64,000 nucleotides of DNA from Lytechinus variegatus (lineage: Eukaryota; Echinodermata; Echinoidea; Temnopleuroida; Toxopneustidae): the NCBI RefSeq assembly GCF_018143015.1, contig NC_054741.1, forward strand, positions 13,019,736 through 13,083,735, read 5' to 3'. This document shows, one piece after another, positions 24,701 to 34,752 of this stretch. Position numbers and translations under genes: made by a program. The notes under the pieces were generated by a model, which ran no database searches, was not told the DNA's origin, and saw only the letters and a list, made by a program, of their open reading frames with translations. Every line of letters starts with the position of its first letter. Within the stretch, counting starts at the first letter, position 1.

Positions 24701-25097
24701 ACCCTGCAGAAGGTGAAGTACTGTTTTCGGCACAGTTGGTTGCACAAAGTGTAGAACTGATGGCACCGCTTTGACAAGGAGAAGATCCAGCTCCCTGCCC
24801 TAGAGTACCATCACCATTTGAGTCATGGATATTCCTAACTGTCCCTGTAGACACGTGAGTAGTACTTTGTTTATTGACTTCAGCACTGTGACTGATTGAT
24901 GTGACATCAGCAGCAGCTGAAGAGGAACCCTGATTGTCTGTCCTCTCAACTGAGAGGGCGCCATTTTCTTGGATGGACTGGCAGGATTGGGTAGTACTGG
25001 TATTGGGATTGTTTGAGTGATGAGAATTTGGTTGATCTACAAGGCTCTCAGGGGTTGCCTCCTCGGCAACCACAACGTCTCCGTCACTGTCTGACAT
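711..25097 (-). CDS. SNX16: Sorting nexin-16 (PX domain plus coiled coil), five coding exons
   Basis: Coding exons in gene order: 25097-24405, 14201-14115, 13659-13511, 7025-6956, 851-711. All have GT/AG borders and matching phases, giving 1140 nt and 379 residues (vertebrate SNX16 is about 344). Residues 1-215 are Ser/Thr/Asn-rich and probably disordered. The PX domain runs from about 219 ([13 protein letters not shown]) to 325, with the phosphoinositide-binding RRYTDF at 249-254 and the [11 protein letters not shown] block at 268-278. LCLNDPPGP and SLEES follow, then a charged coiled coil at about 335-372. This order is specific to SNX16. The family binds PI3P on early and late endosomes, oligomerises through the coiled coil and acts in endosomal sorting. 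The chosen start gives MSDSDGD. The reading frame stays open upstream to a likely 3' splice site at 25142, so a coding 5' exon is not excluded. Intron 1 contains a complete LTR element. Confidence 0.93.
2373..2592 (+). repeat. tRNA-derived SINE, copy 1
   Basis: An A box (TGGTCTAGTGG, 2383-2393) and a B box (GGATCGAATCC, 2428-2438) have tRNA spacing. A non-tRNA body follows (CAGCAAGAAATTGACCCACA and onward), ending in TAATAATATGAT. A second copy with the same head, body and tail lies at 48905-49121. The extended body and tail show this is a SINE and not a tRNA gene. Confidence 0.85.
2630..2800. mobile_element. Palindromic foldback MITE
   Basis: GCAATGGACAGAATACTTCA at about 2656 is repeated inverted near 2752-2772, and an inner pair ATGATCCATTCAA / TTGAATGGATCAT lies at about 2691 and 2718. 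Outer AATGAATGTT / AACATTCATT pairs extend the palindrome. No protein is encoded. Confidence 0.75.
2988..3053. repeat. 22-bp tandem triplication
   Basis: Three consecutive units of the type ATGGATCCAAAATTGCACGA. The third unit has several substitutions. Confidence 0.8.
5082..5104. repeat. Perfect 10-bp stem hairpin
   Basis: TTGTCAGTGA and TCACTGACAA are separated by CTT. Just downstream is AATCCTGCTATCAGCCAATC, of the kind found in repeat ends, so this is probably part of a dispersed MITE. Confidence 0.6.
5765..6242. mobile_element. GC-rich MITE with CTTTG target duplication
   Basis: The ends are near-perfect inverted repeats: left ACCCCATTTACATTTTACAC, right complement ACCACATTTACATTGTACAC. 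They are flanked by CTTTG at 5760-5764 and 6243-6247. The interior is built from many GCCGCCTCA / GGCTTCA motifs in both orientations. The short ORF across it is incidental. Confidence 0.75.
7579..7604. repeat. Perfect 11-bp stem hairpin
   Basis: GCACTTGAAAT and ATTTCAAGTGC surround a TGTG loop. No function can be assigned. Confidence 0.6.
8116..10887. mobile_element. Foldback element carrying an internal 110-bp satellite array
   Basis: The termini are ATAATG...GTAA at 8116 and TTAC...CATTAT ending at 10887, abutted on both sides by GTAGGA (8110-8115, 10888-10893). Inside are GATCGG-rich blocks and inverted copies of TTTTGATCTCCGAC (about 8295 and 8336 on the left; complements near 10566, 10627 and 10690 on the right). 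These flank the tandem array. No transposase is visible. The superfamily is unknown and the terminal assignment is tentative. Confidence 0.6.
8421..10450. repeat. Tandem satellite, 110-bp unit, about 18.5 copies
   Basis: The unit starts at CTTCTCTACAACATCGTAGT and recurs at about 8531, 8641, 8750, 8860, 8970 and so on, with one 1-bp deletion and one 3-bp insertion. It contains the palindrome GGTCGCATGACC. Variant pairs (GTGGTTAACC / GTTGTTTACC; AACTCTTAAAG / ATCTCATAAAG) alternate in blocks. A stretch at about 8831-9016 recurs 993 bp later, showing higher-order duplication of nine units. Confidence 0.97.
11961..12473. mobile_element. Long-armed MITE, GGTGGACTTGTCC family, copy A
   Basis: Begins GGGGCAAGTCCCACTTAACA and ends GGTGGACATGCCCTTTAAA. 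The two arms are long imperfect inverted repeats (motifs TCTGATGTACA and TCATAACTCTC, inverted on the other side). Same family as 29112-29710 and 36361-37133. Confidence 0.7.
13660..14114 (-). other. SNX16 intron 2
   Basis: A 455-bp AT-rich intron between two PX-domain exons. Nothing else is seen. Confidence 0.85.
16072..16757 (+). repeat. 5' LTR
   Basis: 686 bp, TG...CA ends. A TATA box (TATAAATA, 16402-16409) and a polyadenylation signal (AATAAA, 16617-16622) give a plausible U3-R-U5 layout. The short ORF at 16161-16343 is repeated in the other LTR and is not a gene. Confidence 0.95.
16402..16409 (+). promoter_or_regulatory. TATA box of the 5' LTR
   Basis: TATAAATA about 330 bp into the LTR and about 210 bp before AATAAA, as expected for an LTR promoter. 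The identical motif in the 3' LTR is at 20610-20617. Confidence 0.6.
16760..16772 (+). promoter_or_regulatory. Primer-binding site for tRNA-Leu
   Basis: TGGTGGCAGCGGT starts 2 nt after the LTR. It is the exact complement of ACCGCTGCCA plus CCA, the 3' end of animal tRNA-Leu(AAG) as I know it. Confidence 0.8.
17557..18738 (+). CDS. LTR-element ORF: retropepsin-like domain lacking the catalytic Asp, with Pro/Ser-rich tail
   Basis: 393 residues and no frameshift. Residues 16-114 follow the retropepsin layout: a first beta strand (HIVVTF), a hydrophobic strand leading to the active-site loop, then after about 60 residues the family's closing motif ILGTDFL (105-111). At the active-site position stands A34-T35-S36 in place of Asp-Thr/Ser-Gly, so proteolysis by this chain is unlikely. 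Residues 150-393 are rich in Pro, Ser, Thr and Asp, with proline runs near 340-365, and match no domain I recognise. There is no Gag zinc knuckle before it and no reverse transcriptase after it. It could be a remnant of a Gag-Pol polyprotein or a protein retained for another role. An intact frame in a young element does not by itself show selection. Confidence 0.7.
   Translation: MNPLRRGSLQYPETPHIVVTFENSLTFLPAQIHATSRYSYISKYVADNLPCLQGLDASAYLNLQEARIDDPRICGAIATRIHSASISWSTPCFFIVVDTLDFHVILGTDFLDRLKYRESFSLTYTPANNPDFSPSIPYLFCELIKEIDPVNGSNPLKRPSDLDNASTSSQSHSDTDPCERPLSSAPVTPATDHETSVSETDPSTKGFDQYENADLQDPYHIPSNTLKPIATNSPPPHLPDPSSSPDDSSSLCLLDPDSSRTSPISQPPSPSPCHCDELLPVSEIPPDIKIPQGPQHIDVPISSPPLSPLPSSTPNMIMIDFEEGSHDFDACSAPCTSTPPPPSPTPTPPPPHSTPPPLPNIAPVMQLKTLINETPALDTDPVDHGMILNPDLM
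20280..20952 (+). repeat. 3' LTR
   Basis: 673 bp, nearly identical to the 5' LTR apart from isolated substitutions and a short deletion near its end. TATA at 20610-20617 and AATAAA at 20825-20830. The bases before it (AATGGGACGAA, 20269-20279) are a weak polypurine-tract candidate. Confidence 0.95.
22851..23088. mobile_element. Palindromic MITE with about 100-bp arms
   Basis: The left arm (GCAGGAAAAAAAATGCTGAA onward, with AATCCATCAAAGA and TTTGTGACGTCAT) is repeated inverted on the right (ATGACGCCACAAA, TCTGATGGATT, TTTTTCTGC). A short spacer containing GGGGCAGCTGCTCG lies between them. Confidence 0.75.
23942..23970. repeat. Orphan end of the GGCGGATCCAG element family
   Basis: ATAGGCGGATCCAGAGGGGC matches the terminus of the elements at 27080 and 52493. 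No partner end is seen nearby, so it is a truncated copy. Confidence 0.5.
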
Positions 25098-25141
25098 CTT
25101 GATGTCTGGTGACTCAGGGACCTTTGACACTTCACATAGCT
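25098..25141 (-). other. SNX16: Likely 5' UTR part of SNX16 exon with a start-stop uORF
   Basis: Reading on the minus strand, an acceptor-like CACAG ends at 25142. It is followed by AGCTATGTGAAG, so ATG-TGA (25137-25132) lies 35 nt upstream of the chosen start codon. If the exon begins here, this is a minimal start-stop uORF. The first exon and promoter of SNX16 were not found. Confidence 0.4.
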
Positions 25142-26361
25142 CTGTGGTATATAAGAATGAAACAAAGAGGGCATGATGAAAGAAAGATCTGGAATTCCAT
25201 TCCTAGATATTAAAGTGCTAATGGAGAAAAGAGAAACAAGTGTAAAATCTTTTCCTCTACATGGAGTTTTGTCTAAGAATCCAATTGGGGAAATGGGGTC
25301 TGCTAAAATATAAAACAGACCACTATTCAAAAGAAACAATGCTCGAAAGGGCTATTATTCATGATTTTAGAAAAGTTCATTATTGAAAAAGGCCACTATT
25401 CAGGAGATAAAGAAGTGGGTCATTTCAATAACACACAAAGAGTGTTATTCATATCAAAAGAGTCAGTCTAATTTATAATTCATGGACTTTGTTTGATGCA
25501 GGGTCACTATGTGGCTAAAATCTGGATGTGGTTGAATTTGGATGAAAAAAACTTTTTTCTGAAAATTGGAAAGCCAGCAAAGTGAGCAGCTATTTAAAAT
25601 TATGGAATTTTTGTCAAAGATAAAGTATAAATTAAGAATGCTATGACAGTCATCTTGTAATACTAAAGAAAATTCAATGAAAATTATGATGTAGTATTAA
25701 AAGATATATATACTTTGGTGAAATTTTTAAGGGTGGCTGGCTGGCTGCAGCCCCTTCCAAAAATCCACTAGTACACCATTAATATGCCAATCTGAAGAGA
25801 AAAGAATCTGCTACACCAAATTTATTTAAGTTATTTGATTCCCAAGCAAGTACTGTACACCCCTCTGCCACATGATCTATGATCACAGCCTGTAATATAT
25901 TTACACCGGTATAGGTGGTTGAACTAAGGCAGAACTAATGACTAATACAGCTAATTCAATATTGGTGCTCAGGGTTGCAGTCGGGCAAATAGAGATGGGG
26001 GGGGGGGGATGTGCCTATCTTAGAACAAAGACCTTTACGCTTTGATGGTTCCCTATTTGAGCTTCTAATTGCCACTCAGAAGATATTGTTCATAAATCAT
26101 TTTTGTCAAGATATTGTTGATTGTGGAGACATGTAGATTTAACCCTTCCAAAATACTTTACAAGTTAAAACAGATTTGTATCTTTAAGTTAAATATTTTC
26201 ACCCTTGTGTAGTCTGCTAAATGTAATTTTGTCCACATCCTTCTTCCTACAGTGTTATGGAAAGTTGTTACATTACAACTTACAATTTTGAAAAATTTCT
26301 ACTCATTTACATGTAACATGCAGGTATTTCAGATATATAACAATGAATTTAGTTCCAAGCT

Positions 26362-26440
26362 GACAATAATAATAATACTAATAATACATTGTATTTATAA
26401 TAGCGCTTAATACGTGATGTATCTAAGCGCTTTACAAAAA
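26362..26440 (-). repeat. 3' tail of a CR1/L2-like LINE, minus orientation
   Basis: On the minus strand: AAGCGCTTAGATACATCACG, then AAGCGCTATTATAAATACAA, then ATTATT repeats. It matches the tail at 37320-37385, so it is a 5'-truncated LINE or a SINE sharing that tail. Confidence 0.6.
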
Positions 26441-26850
26441 TTTACAAAACAATTAGGTACATGTAGCATACATCAATAACATTGGACAGTTAACATACAA
26501 GAAAGGAAATGTACAGTGTAAAGTATTTTCATATAACAAATTACAAATTAGCTAAGAAAACTGCCTACTCAAGTTGGGAAGTACATGTACACAATGTGAA
26601 CAAATAATGAAAATAATAAAAACTATGACGTTTATTAATTAAATAGTTCAAATACAATCAGTTTAAACAAAATGAATTATCAGAAATACCATAACATATG
26701 CATTATGTTCAAACAATAAAACAGGCAATAGCTAAACATAAACAAACAAGAAATCAAGGAACAATCGTTTGATATTGACAAGATTAACTTCAAACTTAAA
26801 ACTTAAAGGAAGAATTGTAGAGGTAAGTTTTGAGAGAAGCTTAACACCAG

Positions 26851-26987
26851 GTATTTCTGATCTGGGTATAATTTCTAATCAGAAAATACTGGGTATATTC
26901 TGATCTGGGTATACATGTAATTTCTAATCAGAAAATACTGGGTATATTCTGATCTGGGTATAATTACCAATCAGAAACTACCTGGTA
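26851..26987. repeat. Minisatellite, about 50-60 bp unit
   Basis: Units contain CTGATCTGGGTATA, ATTTCTAATCAGAAAATACT and GGGTATATT. Two to three copies, one with a TACATGTA insertion. Confidence 0.75.
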
Positions 26988-27079
26988 TTTTATGTGATCA
27001 AGTGGGTATTAAAGCTTCCGTGATCAATGTTACATTATCTGAAAATCAGACCAACTGGTATTAGACCTACATGAAGTGG

Positions 27080-27567
27080 CAGAGGCGGATCCAGCTTTTT
27101 ATAAAGGGGGGGTTTGGGTGGTATGCGAGGGAGCGTAGCGACCGAGTCCAAGGGAGCGGAGCGGGCAAGCGAGGGGGGAGGGTGTGGGGTGTCCCCCCTC
27201 CACTGTAGGGAAAATTTTTGAAAATCTCTGTGTGAAAATGGCGTTTTCTTGCATCTAAATCACCACTATTTTTGGTATAGAGGCCGTTGCCAAATTAACC
27301 CCAATGAAAATTTGTAAAATTAAGTTGCATTTTCCTGCAATGTAAGGCAAGTTAACAACACAGATACAAAGAATTGGGGACCTTGGAATAAGCACTGTTA
27401 GCCTAATACTTATATTATGAATAATAATAATAATAAATGAAATAAATACATAGAAATAGAATAAAATAAAATTACAAGTTTAAAAAATATAAGATTTTAA
27501 AAAATAATCCCCGGATTTTTTTGGGGGGGGTTGCAACCCCCAACCCCCCCCTCTAGATCCGCTTCTG
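27080..27567. mobile_element. Non-autonomous DNA transposon with 5-bp target duplication (GGCGGATCCAG family)
   Basis: Starts CAGAGGCGGATCCAG and ends CTAGATCCGCTTCTG, flanked by AGTGG at 27075-27079 and 27568-27572. The interior has a GC-rich block (GCGAGGGAGCGTAGCGACCG) and the palindrome GGGGTTGCAACCCC. A 5-bp duplication with CAG ends fits hAT5-like elements. No transposase. Confidence 0.75.
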
Positions 27568-28309
27568 AGTGGATACATAAAAAATTGTATAGGCCTACTA
27601 CATATCCTACAACTATGGTACTGTACATGGAAGGAGAAGGGGACTGAACCAGCAATGGGAAGACTGTTACAAGGTATGGCCACTATGCCACTGTATTAGA
27701 TGTATGGAATTATGATGAGGCAGACAGATGGACAGAAGAATTCATCACTGTCTTCTATTCAGAGATGTAAATTTACACTTGCTGCTGTGTTGAAACAATG
27801 TTGAAAGTAATGATATTTTGCTTATTTTCACATCTGTTTGATGCAAAGAGGGAACCGATTGATGTCACCCACTCACTATTTTTTGTTTTCTTTTTTTATC
27901 ATATTTCATTATGATGTTATCAAACAAAAATAATTAATCTAAAGTGGGATTGAATTGTTGTGATGATTTGATGAAGAATCACCATATTGTCAAATTTGCG
28001 CAATTTTTTTTCTTCAAATATTGTATAGTTTGTACAATTAAGTACAAAAGAAATAATGAGTGACATCGACTCTCTTATTAACATAGCACAGTCAGTGTTG
28101 TGCAAGTAAAATAAGTGATACTTACATCCAATGAAAATGTGTGAATAACATGGCACTTACATGTACATAGTGTATGGCTTTAATATTATAGTTTGAGTAT
28201 CCTGTGTGGCAGGGGAGCCTATAAAAGCTACATGTCAGATGGATTCATGTATTTCCAATGGGGTTCTTTATGTATGATGTACATGTACCTTTAAAAGCTG
28301 ATGGCTCCC

Positions 28310-28550
28310 CCCCACCCAAAAAAAAAAAAAAACTTGTGGAAACACGAAATCGTGGCAAAAAACGCTTGTGAAAACACAAAATACACGTTGCAGCAACAAC
28401 AACATAAAATTGTGAAAACAATAAATTGTAGTAAAAAAACACTTGTGAAAATACACAAAATTGCAGTAAAGAACACAAGTGGAAACACAAAATCGCAGAA
28501 GAAACACAAGTGGAAAAAAATTGCAGCTAAATATCATGGAGTGCTACTAC
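28310..28550. repeat. Degenerate minisatellite, AAACACTTGTGAAAACACAA type
   Basis: About six imperfect units of 30-40 bp combine AACACTTGTG / ACACAAGTGG with ACACAAAATTGCAG. An A-tract precedes it. The overlapping ORFs on both strands are low complexity and not genes. Confidence 0.65.
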
Positions 28551-29111
28551 CCTTCTAAATTATGAACGTGACTACATGTACATATACATAGAGCAAATGT
28601 ATTTGGTTTTTCTAGTTGATTTTCTATTCATTTATATCAATATTTCTTCAGACTCCCACAAGGGCATGTGATGGCAATGAAAAAAAAAACCCCAGGAACA
28701 AAAGCCAAACAATCAAGACGACAGACATTCAAGTTGTCTTGTCCTTGCAATGTCTATTTAATTGGGAAGGGAATAACATTGGGGTTTGGACCAGTTTTAT
28801 ATTACAAATGCAAAGAAGAAACATGTAAATGCAAATGCACGGTCCATAGAAATTTACAAGGAGACCATAATTACATTCATCATAGTGTGATTCCACAGGG
28901 ACAATATATATGAGGGTTATTATTTTCCTGCTCCTTTTAATTCTACTTCACAATTTATTTACATTGGACCCAATGAGAATTTACAGAGGCTATTAGGCAA
29001 CTAATACTGGGGTTAATTTGTATTCTTTTAATAGTAAAATTGCCCTCAACTGCACCCTCACCTTTTTTCTGTTCTGATACTGTAATAAATTTTCTAATAA
29101 AGAGAAATCAT

Positions 29112-29710
29112 TAAAGGTCAAGACTTGACATGTCCACCCCAGGAAAATGCTGACTTGAATAAGAAAAAAATCAAACTAGCATAGTGCTGAAAATTTCATC
29201 AAAATCTGATGTAAAATAAGAAAGATATGTCATTTTAAAGTTTCGCTTATTTTTCACAAAACAGTGATATGCACAACTAGGTGAGTCAGTCGATGATGTC
29301 CATCATTCACTAATTTCTTTTGTTTTTTATTGTTTGAATTATACAAAATATCATTTTTTATAGATTTGACGATAAGGACCAACTTGACTGAACCATATAG
29401 TATTAAACAATGCTAATTCCACATGTTCAGGGAGGAATTAATTGTTGTATCACTTGACAATGAGGAGAAAATTAGAATATTTCATATTTCATATAATAGA
29501 ATACAAAAGAAATAATGAGTGGATGACATCAGTCTCCTCATTTGCATACCAGCCAGGATGTGCATATAACTGTTTTGTGAAATTAAGCGAAACTTTAAAA
29601 TGTCATTCCTTATTTTACATCCGATTTTGATGAAATTTTTAGTGTTGCTTGTTGGATTTTTCTCTTTTTATTCAAATCAACTTTTTGTTGGGGTGGACTT
29701 GTCCTTAAAG
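29112..29710. mobile_element. Long-armed MITE, GGTGGACTTGTCC family, copy B
   Basis: Starts near CATGTCCACCCCAGGAAAA and ends GGGGTGGACTTGTCCTTAAA. Each arm is roughly 230 bp and inverted relative to the other (for example ATCTGATGTAAAATAAG against CTTATTTTACATCCGAT). It gives a clean uninterrupted reference for copy C. Confidence 0.8.
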
Positions 29711-30282
29711 CAATTGAGTTATTAACAGGAACCTCTGAACCTATCAATTCTTTATATTTTGTCATTTTAATTCTTTTGAAATGTCTTTTAAACTTCATTC
29801 GTATCCAATAATGTTATTCAAACATGGTTGGTATGAAAGACTATGTATAGCTCAAAATAATGACTCTACCTGATGTCATCAAATTACATGTATAGCCTTG
29901 TTTTATCCCATTTTCCTTCCTCAATCGTTTCCTATTGCTGACTTTACTGAAAAAATTAATCTCTACATGTACATGTAGTTCATTCAAAGTACAAATACTA
30001 TTACTGACATAAAAAATTCATAATGGTGAATAAAGTACTTTAGGAACCAAGATAGGTTATTTTACATGCTATTTTTTTGCACAAAATGTGGACATCTCCT
30101 AGCTTCACGTTTCACATTTACAATGGCACACAAACATATTAAAGTGAAAATATGGATTATGATATTAATATCATCAATGGAAAAAAATTATATATGCAGT
30201 TGAATCTTTTGGGATCATTTATCTGATTGAGTCTAACTGGCAAAATTTGACTTAAGGTGGAAACAACATGTTTTGCATGTTC

Positions 30283-30753
30283 TGGGTCTGTTTCATAGAA
30301 TATAATAACAAATTTGCAATAGTGCTGAAATTATTCAATTTTGGGGGCTGAAAGCACGGAGGTCCATGCCAAAAGTAAATTTGTTATGAAGTTTACAAGT
30401 ACTTGATATCATAAGTATTATCAGTCTCAAAGATACAAGGCCCTGGTCTGATGAACCTGAAGATACTACCCAATTTTTCCCTGACATGGTAATTTAATTC
30501 CTTGAAGCATATAAGTTGCTGAGCTACTGTACAACTTAACAGTCGAGGTAAGAAATAAAAATTGTAATAAAAAGTCCTTGAGAAAGTGCTAAAACAAGTT
30601 GGCTCATATGTTGTGGCCAGAGAGACAATGGTGGGTCCCCGTTTCATAAATACATGTACTTGTAATATCAGCAAAAAAAAATTGAAGGCTTTCAGTAGCT
30701 TTTAACTGTTATTGTAAATTTTTATTATAACAAGTTTTATGAAACAGACCCCA
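30283..30753. mobile_element. MITE with GGGTCTGTTTCATA ends
   Basis: Left TGGGTCTGTTTCATA and right TATGAAACAGACCCCA are inverted copies. An internal CCCCGTTTCATAAA near 30640 suggests a nested or composite structure. Confidence 0.6.
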
Positions 30754-32459
30754 GATTTGATATTACAAAACTAGTGTCCCAAATATCTATAGGTATTATC
30801 ATGTCATAACTAACATAAATCACACTATAAATTGTGCACGCCACAACTAAACTTCCCACAAAGCAGAAAGATCAACTCTCAAAGAACAGTATATTGATCT
30901 TGCCCTTTCATCCTAAAATCAATTTGGATTCTATGAAAAAAAAATGTGAAAAATTTTGTGCATTAATAAACAAACGGTTTAGAAAAAAAATCCCTCAAAG
31001 AATATGAAAGAAGAGTTTTCATTTTTTTTTCATCACATACATGCACAAACAGTTCCTCCATCATGTCATGTGTTATACCTGTAAAGGCAGTTTTTCTGAG
31101 AATAAAAAATTACTTTTCATGTGTATATTTACATATAGATTCTCAGACATATTTTCAGTCCTCATAACTACTGATAAACATGCGATGTCACAATCAAAAT
31201 GTCAAAATTCCTAACTCTGTTCATATGGATTCTCATTCAAACTTTATTACTATTTCTCTCATTTTCCGACTTTTATTAACCAACTCGATATCAGGAGGAA
31301 CCTCCCCTTTATAAAGATACCATATTCTATATTTCTATTTCTAGTCTACATGTACATTTTCAATTCAGAAGATAGTCATTAGTTACAAGCAAATGATGAC
31401 TGCAATGATGTCAGCATTTCTAGTGTAGTTCCACAATACAGACATATTCGTTGCAGCCAACGACTTACATGTAATACACAATCTCCACGTCCTACGATTC
31501 TAAATAGAGTTTTCATTGAATCAACAAACCAGTGGTTGAGCCTGGGAGCCAAATTACAAGATCATTTTTCTGACTCATTACGATGATAAAACAAATGCCG
31601 ATGGAAAATAACGAACATTGCTTGGTGTTTACAAAAGAGGCATATCAGAATTTCCAGAGGGGATAGTTAAAGAAATATTGACACTCACCCATCCTATTCC
31701 ACTTGAACCATGCTCACAATGACTGCATAATTTGCGTAATACAGCATGGTACATACATGTATACACTTTATAATAAAAGGTTTTTATAATGCACAATGCA
31801 CCTACAATGAGTACGAAAATTTGTCTATGCTCCATGTACATGTACATGCTCTGCCTACGTCAATTATTCATTATGAATTAATAACCAATTGAAAAGAAAA
31901 CCTTACCAAAAATGTATACACAATTCATGTTTACCTTTTAAATGCTGGATAACATGACTGAATGTTTGTACATGTATTGAAATCAGTCAGTGCTTTTGGA
32001 AATTGTGAAGTAGTTGTTTATTTTGATGGTTTCCTTATAAATGCCACCCACTGTTTACACTGGTAAATAAATACATTTATTGTTGAGATGAATTTAATAC
32101 CAGGGAAAAAATTACACAGGGGCTGGAGGCAATTTAGCCCCTGAAATGCTGATAAGAGTCCTGGAAACTAAAAAGAAGTTCTGAAAATAAAAAACACTTA
32201 CGATGTTAACTTAAAGCTATCCAATGTCGCATGTTTACAGAGTAAGTTGTGAAAAGTAGACCTTGAAAATTGAGAAAAAATTTTGCCTGATTCATACAAA
32301 TGCATTCATGCAAAAAAAGCCTGGTACTCATACAATGTTTGCTGGAACACATGAATATTTTCAACTATCTTCAATAGCCTACAACGAGCAAAATATAAAA
32401 ACATGTGAAAGAGGCTATTCAATTACGCTTTCTAAAACTAATACTCTAAACTGATTCAG

Positions 32460-32880
32460 GAAACCAGTCAGGAAGATCGCTTTGCTAGCATTCCCACTTG
32501 ATCACACGAAAGTGGTTTTCAAAATCACTTCACGTAAAGCGATCTTTTTGCTATGGAAATGCTCTCAGTGGGGTGACAGTGACACGTTTCGCGCGAAATT
32601 CGAAACTGCAGCGTAGGCATTCTACATATGTCGTGTGGAGAAGCACGCTCAAAATGTGCGAAGATCGCTTCCCGAAGAACGGTTGTGTCCTCACTTTATA
32701 CGCTTTTAACCCGTTCAACAGGGCAAAGTGATCTTGAAAACTACATCGCGAGGTGGTTTTCTGAACCAGTTTGGAAGATCGCTACAACAGTTCTCACTAC
32801 ACGTGAAACTAGTTTCCACTAAACTTGTTTCCAGTAAACTAGTTTTAGGAAGGTAGTGAGAACGGTGTCAAACTGTTTCA
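32460..32880. mobile_element. GC-rich, locally palindromic unclassified repeat
   Basis: A sharp GC rise with repeated GAAGATCGCT motifs (about 32475, 32660, 32775) and inverted pieces (GTTCTCACTAC / GTAGTGAGAAC, ACTAGTTT). This points to a decayed DNA transposon. The short ORFs here have no family resemblance. Confidence 0.45.
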
Positions 32881-33393
32881 ACACAAAGTTCATAGAGTTC
32901 AAGAAAAGTTAGGAAGTAGAATGACTGTATGTTACTAGTCTACACCTGACACCTGTGATGCACATTCAGTATTTAAACCGTATCAGACATCTGAGCAGGG
33001 CAACTTTGAAACATTGTTGCCTGCTTAAGACTGGGATCAATAAAAGTCCAATTTGTTTATCCATGGGCCCAATTTATTGCCTGCTCAAGAAAGTCAATGA
33101 GAAAATGCATGGAAATGTAGCGGGCAATAAAAGGCAGCGCTTACATCCGCGTATTCTACGAGTTTTGTACGCGTCCTTGAACCGCGCAGTGCTATACGTC
33201 ATAATGGTAAATCAAGTTGAGACAACGCTGGATACTGCGTCCCTAGGCCAGGGACGCGTCATTTCAATTACATGTACGTCACAATGGTTAAGTTCAGATG
33301 CCCAGTCTGCTCAACATGAGAAACTAAATTCTCATTCTAAAAATTTAAAATATCTAAATTTTAATGATTTTTGCTCTAGATGTCTGATTTGTT

Positions 33394-33547
33394 TAATAAT
33401 AGCAATATTGACTGGCCTGGGGGGCGAAAGGACATATATCGCCCTCACTAAATTGATATCACCCTCGTCTACGACTCGGGCGATGTAAATCTAGTTTGGG
33501 CGATATAAGTCGTATCGCCCCGAGGCCAGTCAATATTGCTTTATTAT
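33394..33547. mobile_element. Foldback MITE with AGCAATATTGACTGGCC ends
   Basis: AGCAATATTGACTGGCCT at 33401 is repeated inverted ending near 33540, followed inward by GGGGCGA / TCGCCCC and further GGGCGAT motifs. About 150 bp. The 177-residue ORF at 32955-33488 runs into it. Confidence 0.8.
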
Positions 33548-34752
33548 CCAGGTGGAAAATGGGTTTTGTGACTTTTGTCACACAGGAATGTAACATGAAT
33601 AATTTTAAGGTGATAAAAATTCTTTGGTTGCTCATCAAACTGATGCTACATGTATAAAAGCTTTCTGTATTCAGGTTTTTCTTTCAACTCTGGACTAGTG
33701 AATATCATGTGATTTTATCATTAAACAATTTGTTAAAAAACAGTAAATTGAAATCTTAATTTTCATGTACAAGCCTACAGTATAAACAAGATTTACCAAT
33801 ATCCATTCTTTTCTGAGCAATGCTATTTTATTGTAAAAGACACTGTACATGTACATGTATATAGGAAACTTTTTTTCCTACAAACTTTAGCTTGTGAAAA
33901 AGTTAATACATTGTAGTTCTCTACTTTGATGCTTGATGTTTAACTCCTAGTATTAAGCGGTTTACATTTTACACCAATATACATGGGATAAGAGCAGACT
34001 TGGCCTTTATTTCTTAATCATATTCGAGCCAACAGAAAAGAAACCATACATCATACATATATGTACATGTACACATGCCATTTAGGATAAAGAATTTCAT
34101 CATAAAATACCCACAAGTCACATGCATTTTAGCAATTCATCCTTCATTGATGAATAAATGAACTGACAAACATAGTTCCCTCTCTATTGATTGAGACGTT
34201 TGTGATTGATTGGTTTTTATTTGATTTTCCTATCTGCACACAAATTACAATATCTTCTCATTCTACTGTCGATCTTTCGTCCCACTGTATTGTAATTCCT
34301 CAAACATGCAAGGTTTCCCATACCATTTTCATTCCAGGCCATTAGCCTTGTGTATCCTACAGTCTACCTAATTTGTTTACAATTCATCTATCACATCTCC
34401 CATGCATGACACTGGCAAGGTACAAAAATATTTAAAAAACAATGGTCTGTATCAGGTTTACAATTACAGGGGAGTACATGTTATTGTATCTTGTATCTCT
34501 GTACTTTCCTGAGGATTGACCTCATGATTTTTTACCTTGATTATTAAAGAAATTTGTTTTTCACTCATGAATATCATAACATTTGTGATATCCAAATGTG
34601 ACTGAATACTTTTCTTCACACAACTATCAACAAAAATATTTTGTTATCGAAGTTCTCTGATATGAAATTATCTATGACCCTGACCTAGCAACCTGAAACT
34701 ATACTCACCTATAATTTCTCATCATTTTTAAATCATAATGCTGACTGATCAG

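Noticed and set aside
28668..28913. Cysteine-containing ORF (CPCNVYL, CKCKC)
   Set aside because: No known domain, no convincing splice context, and a low-complexity start. Not enough support for a gene.
32955..33488. 177-residue ORF
   Set aside because: No domain or family resemblance. It runs into a foldback MITE and through a GC-rich repeat.
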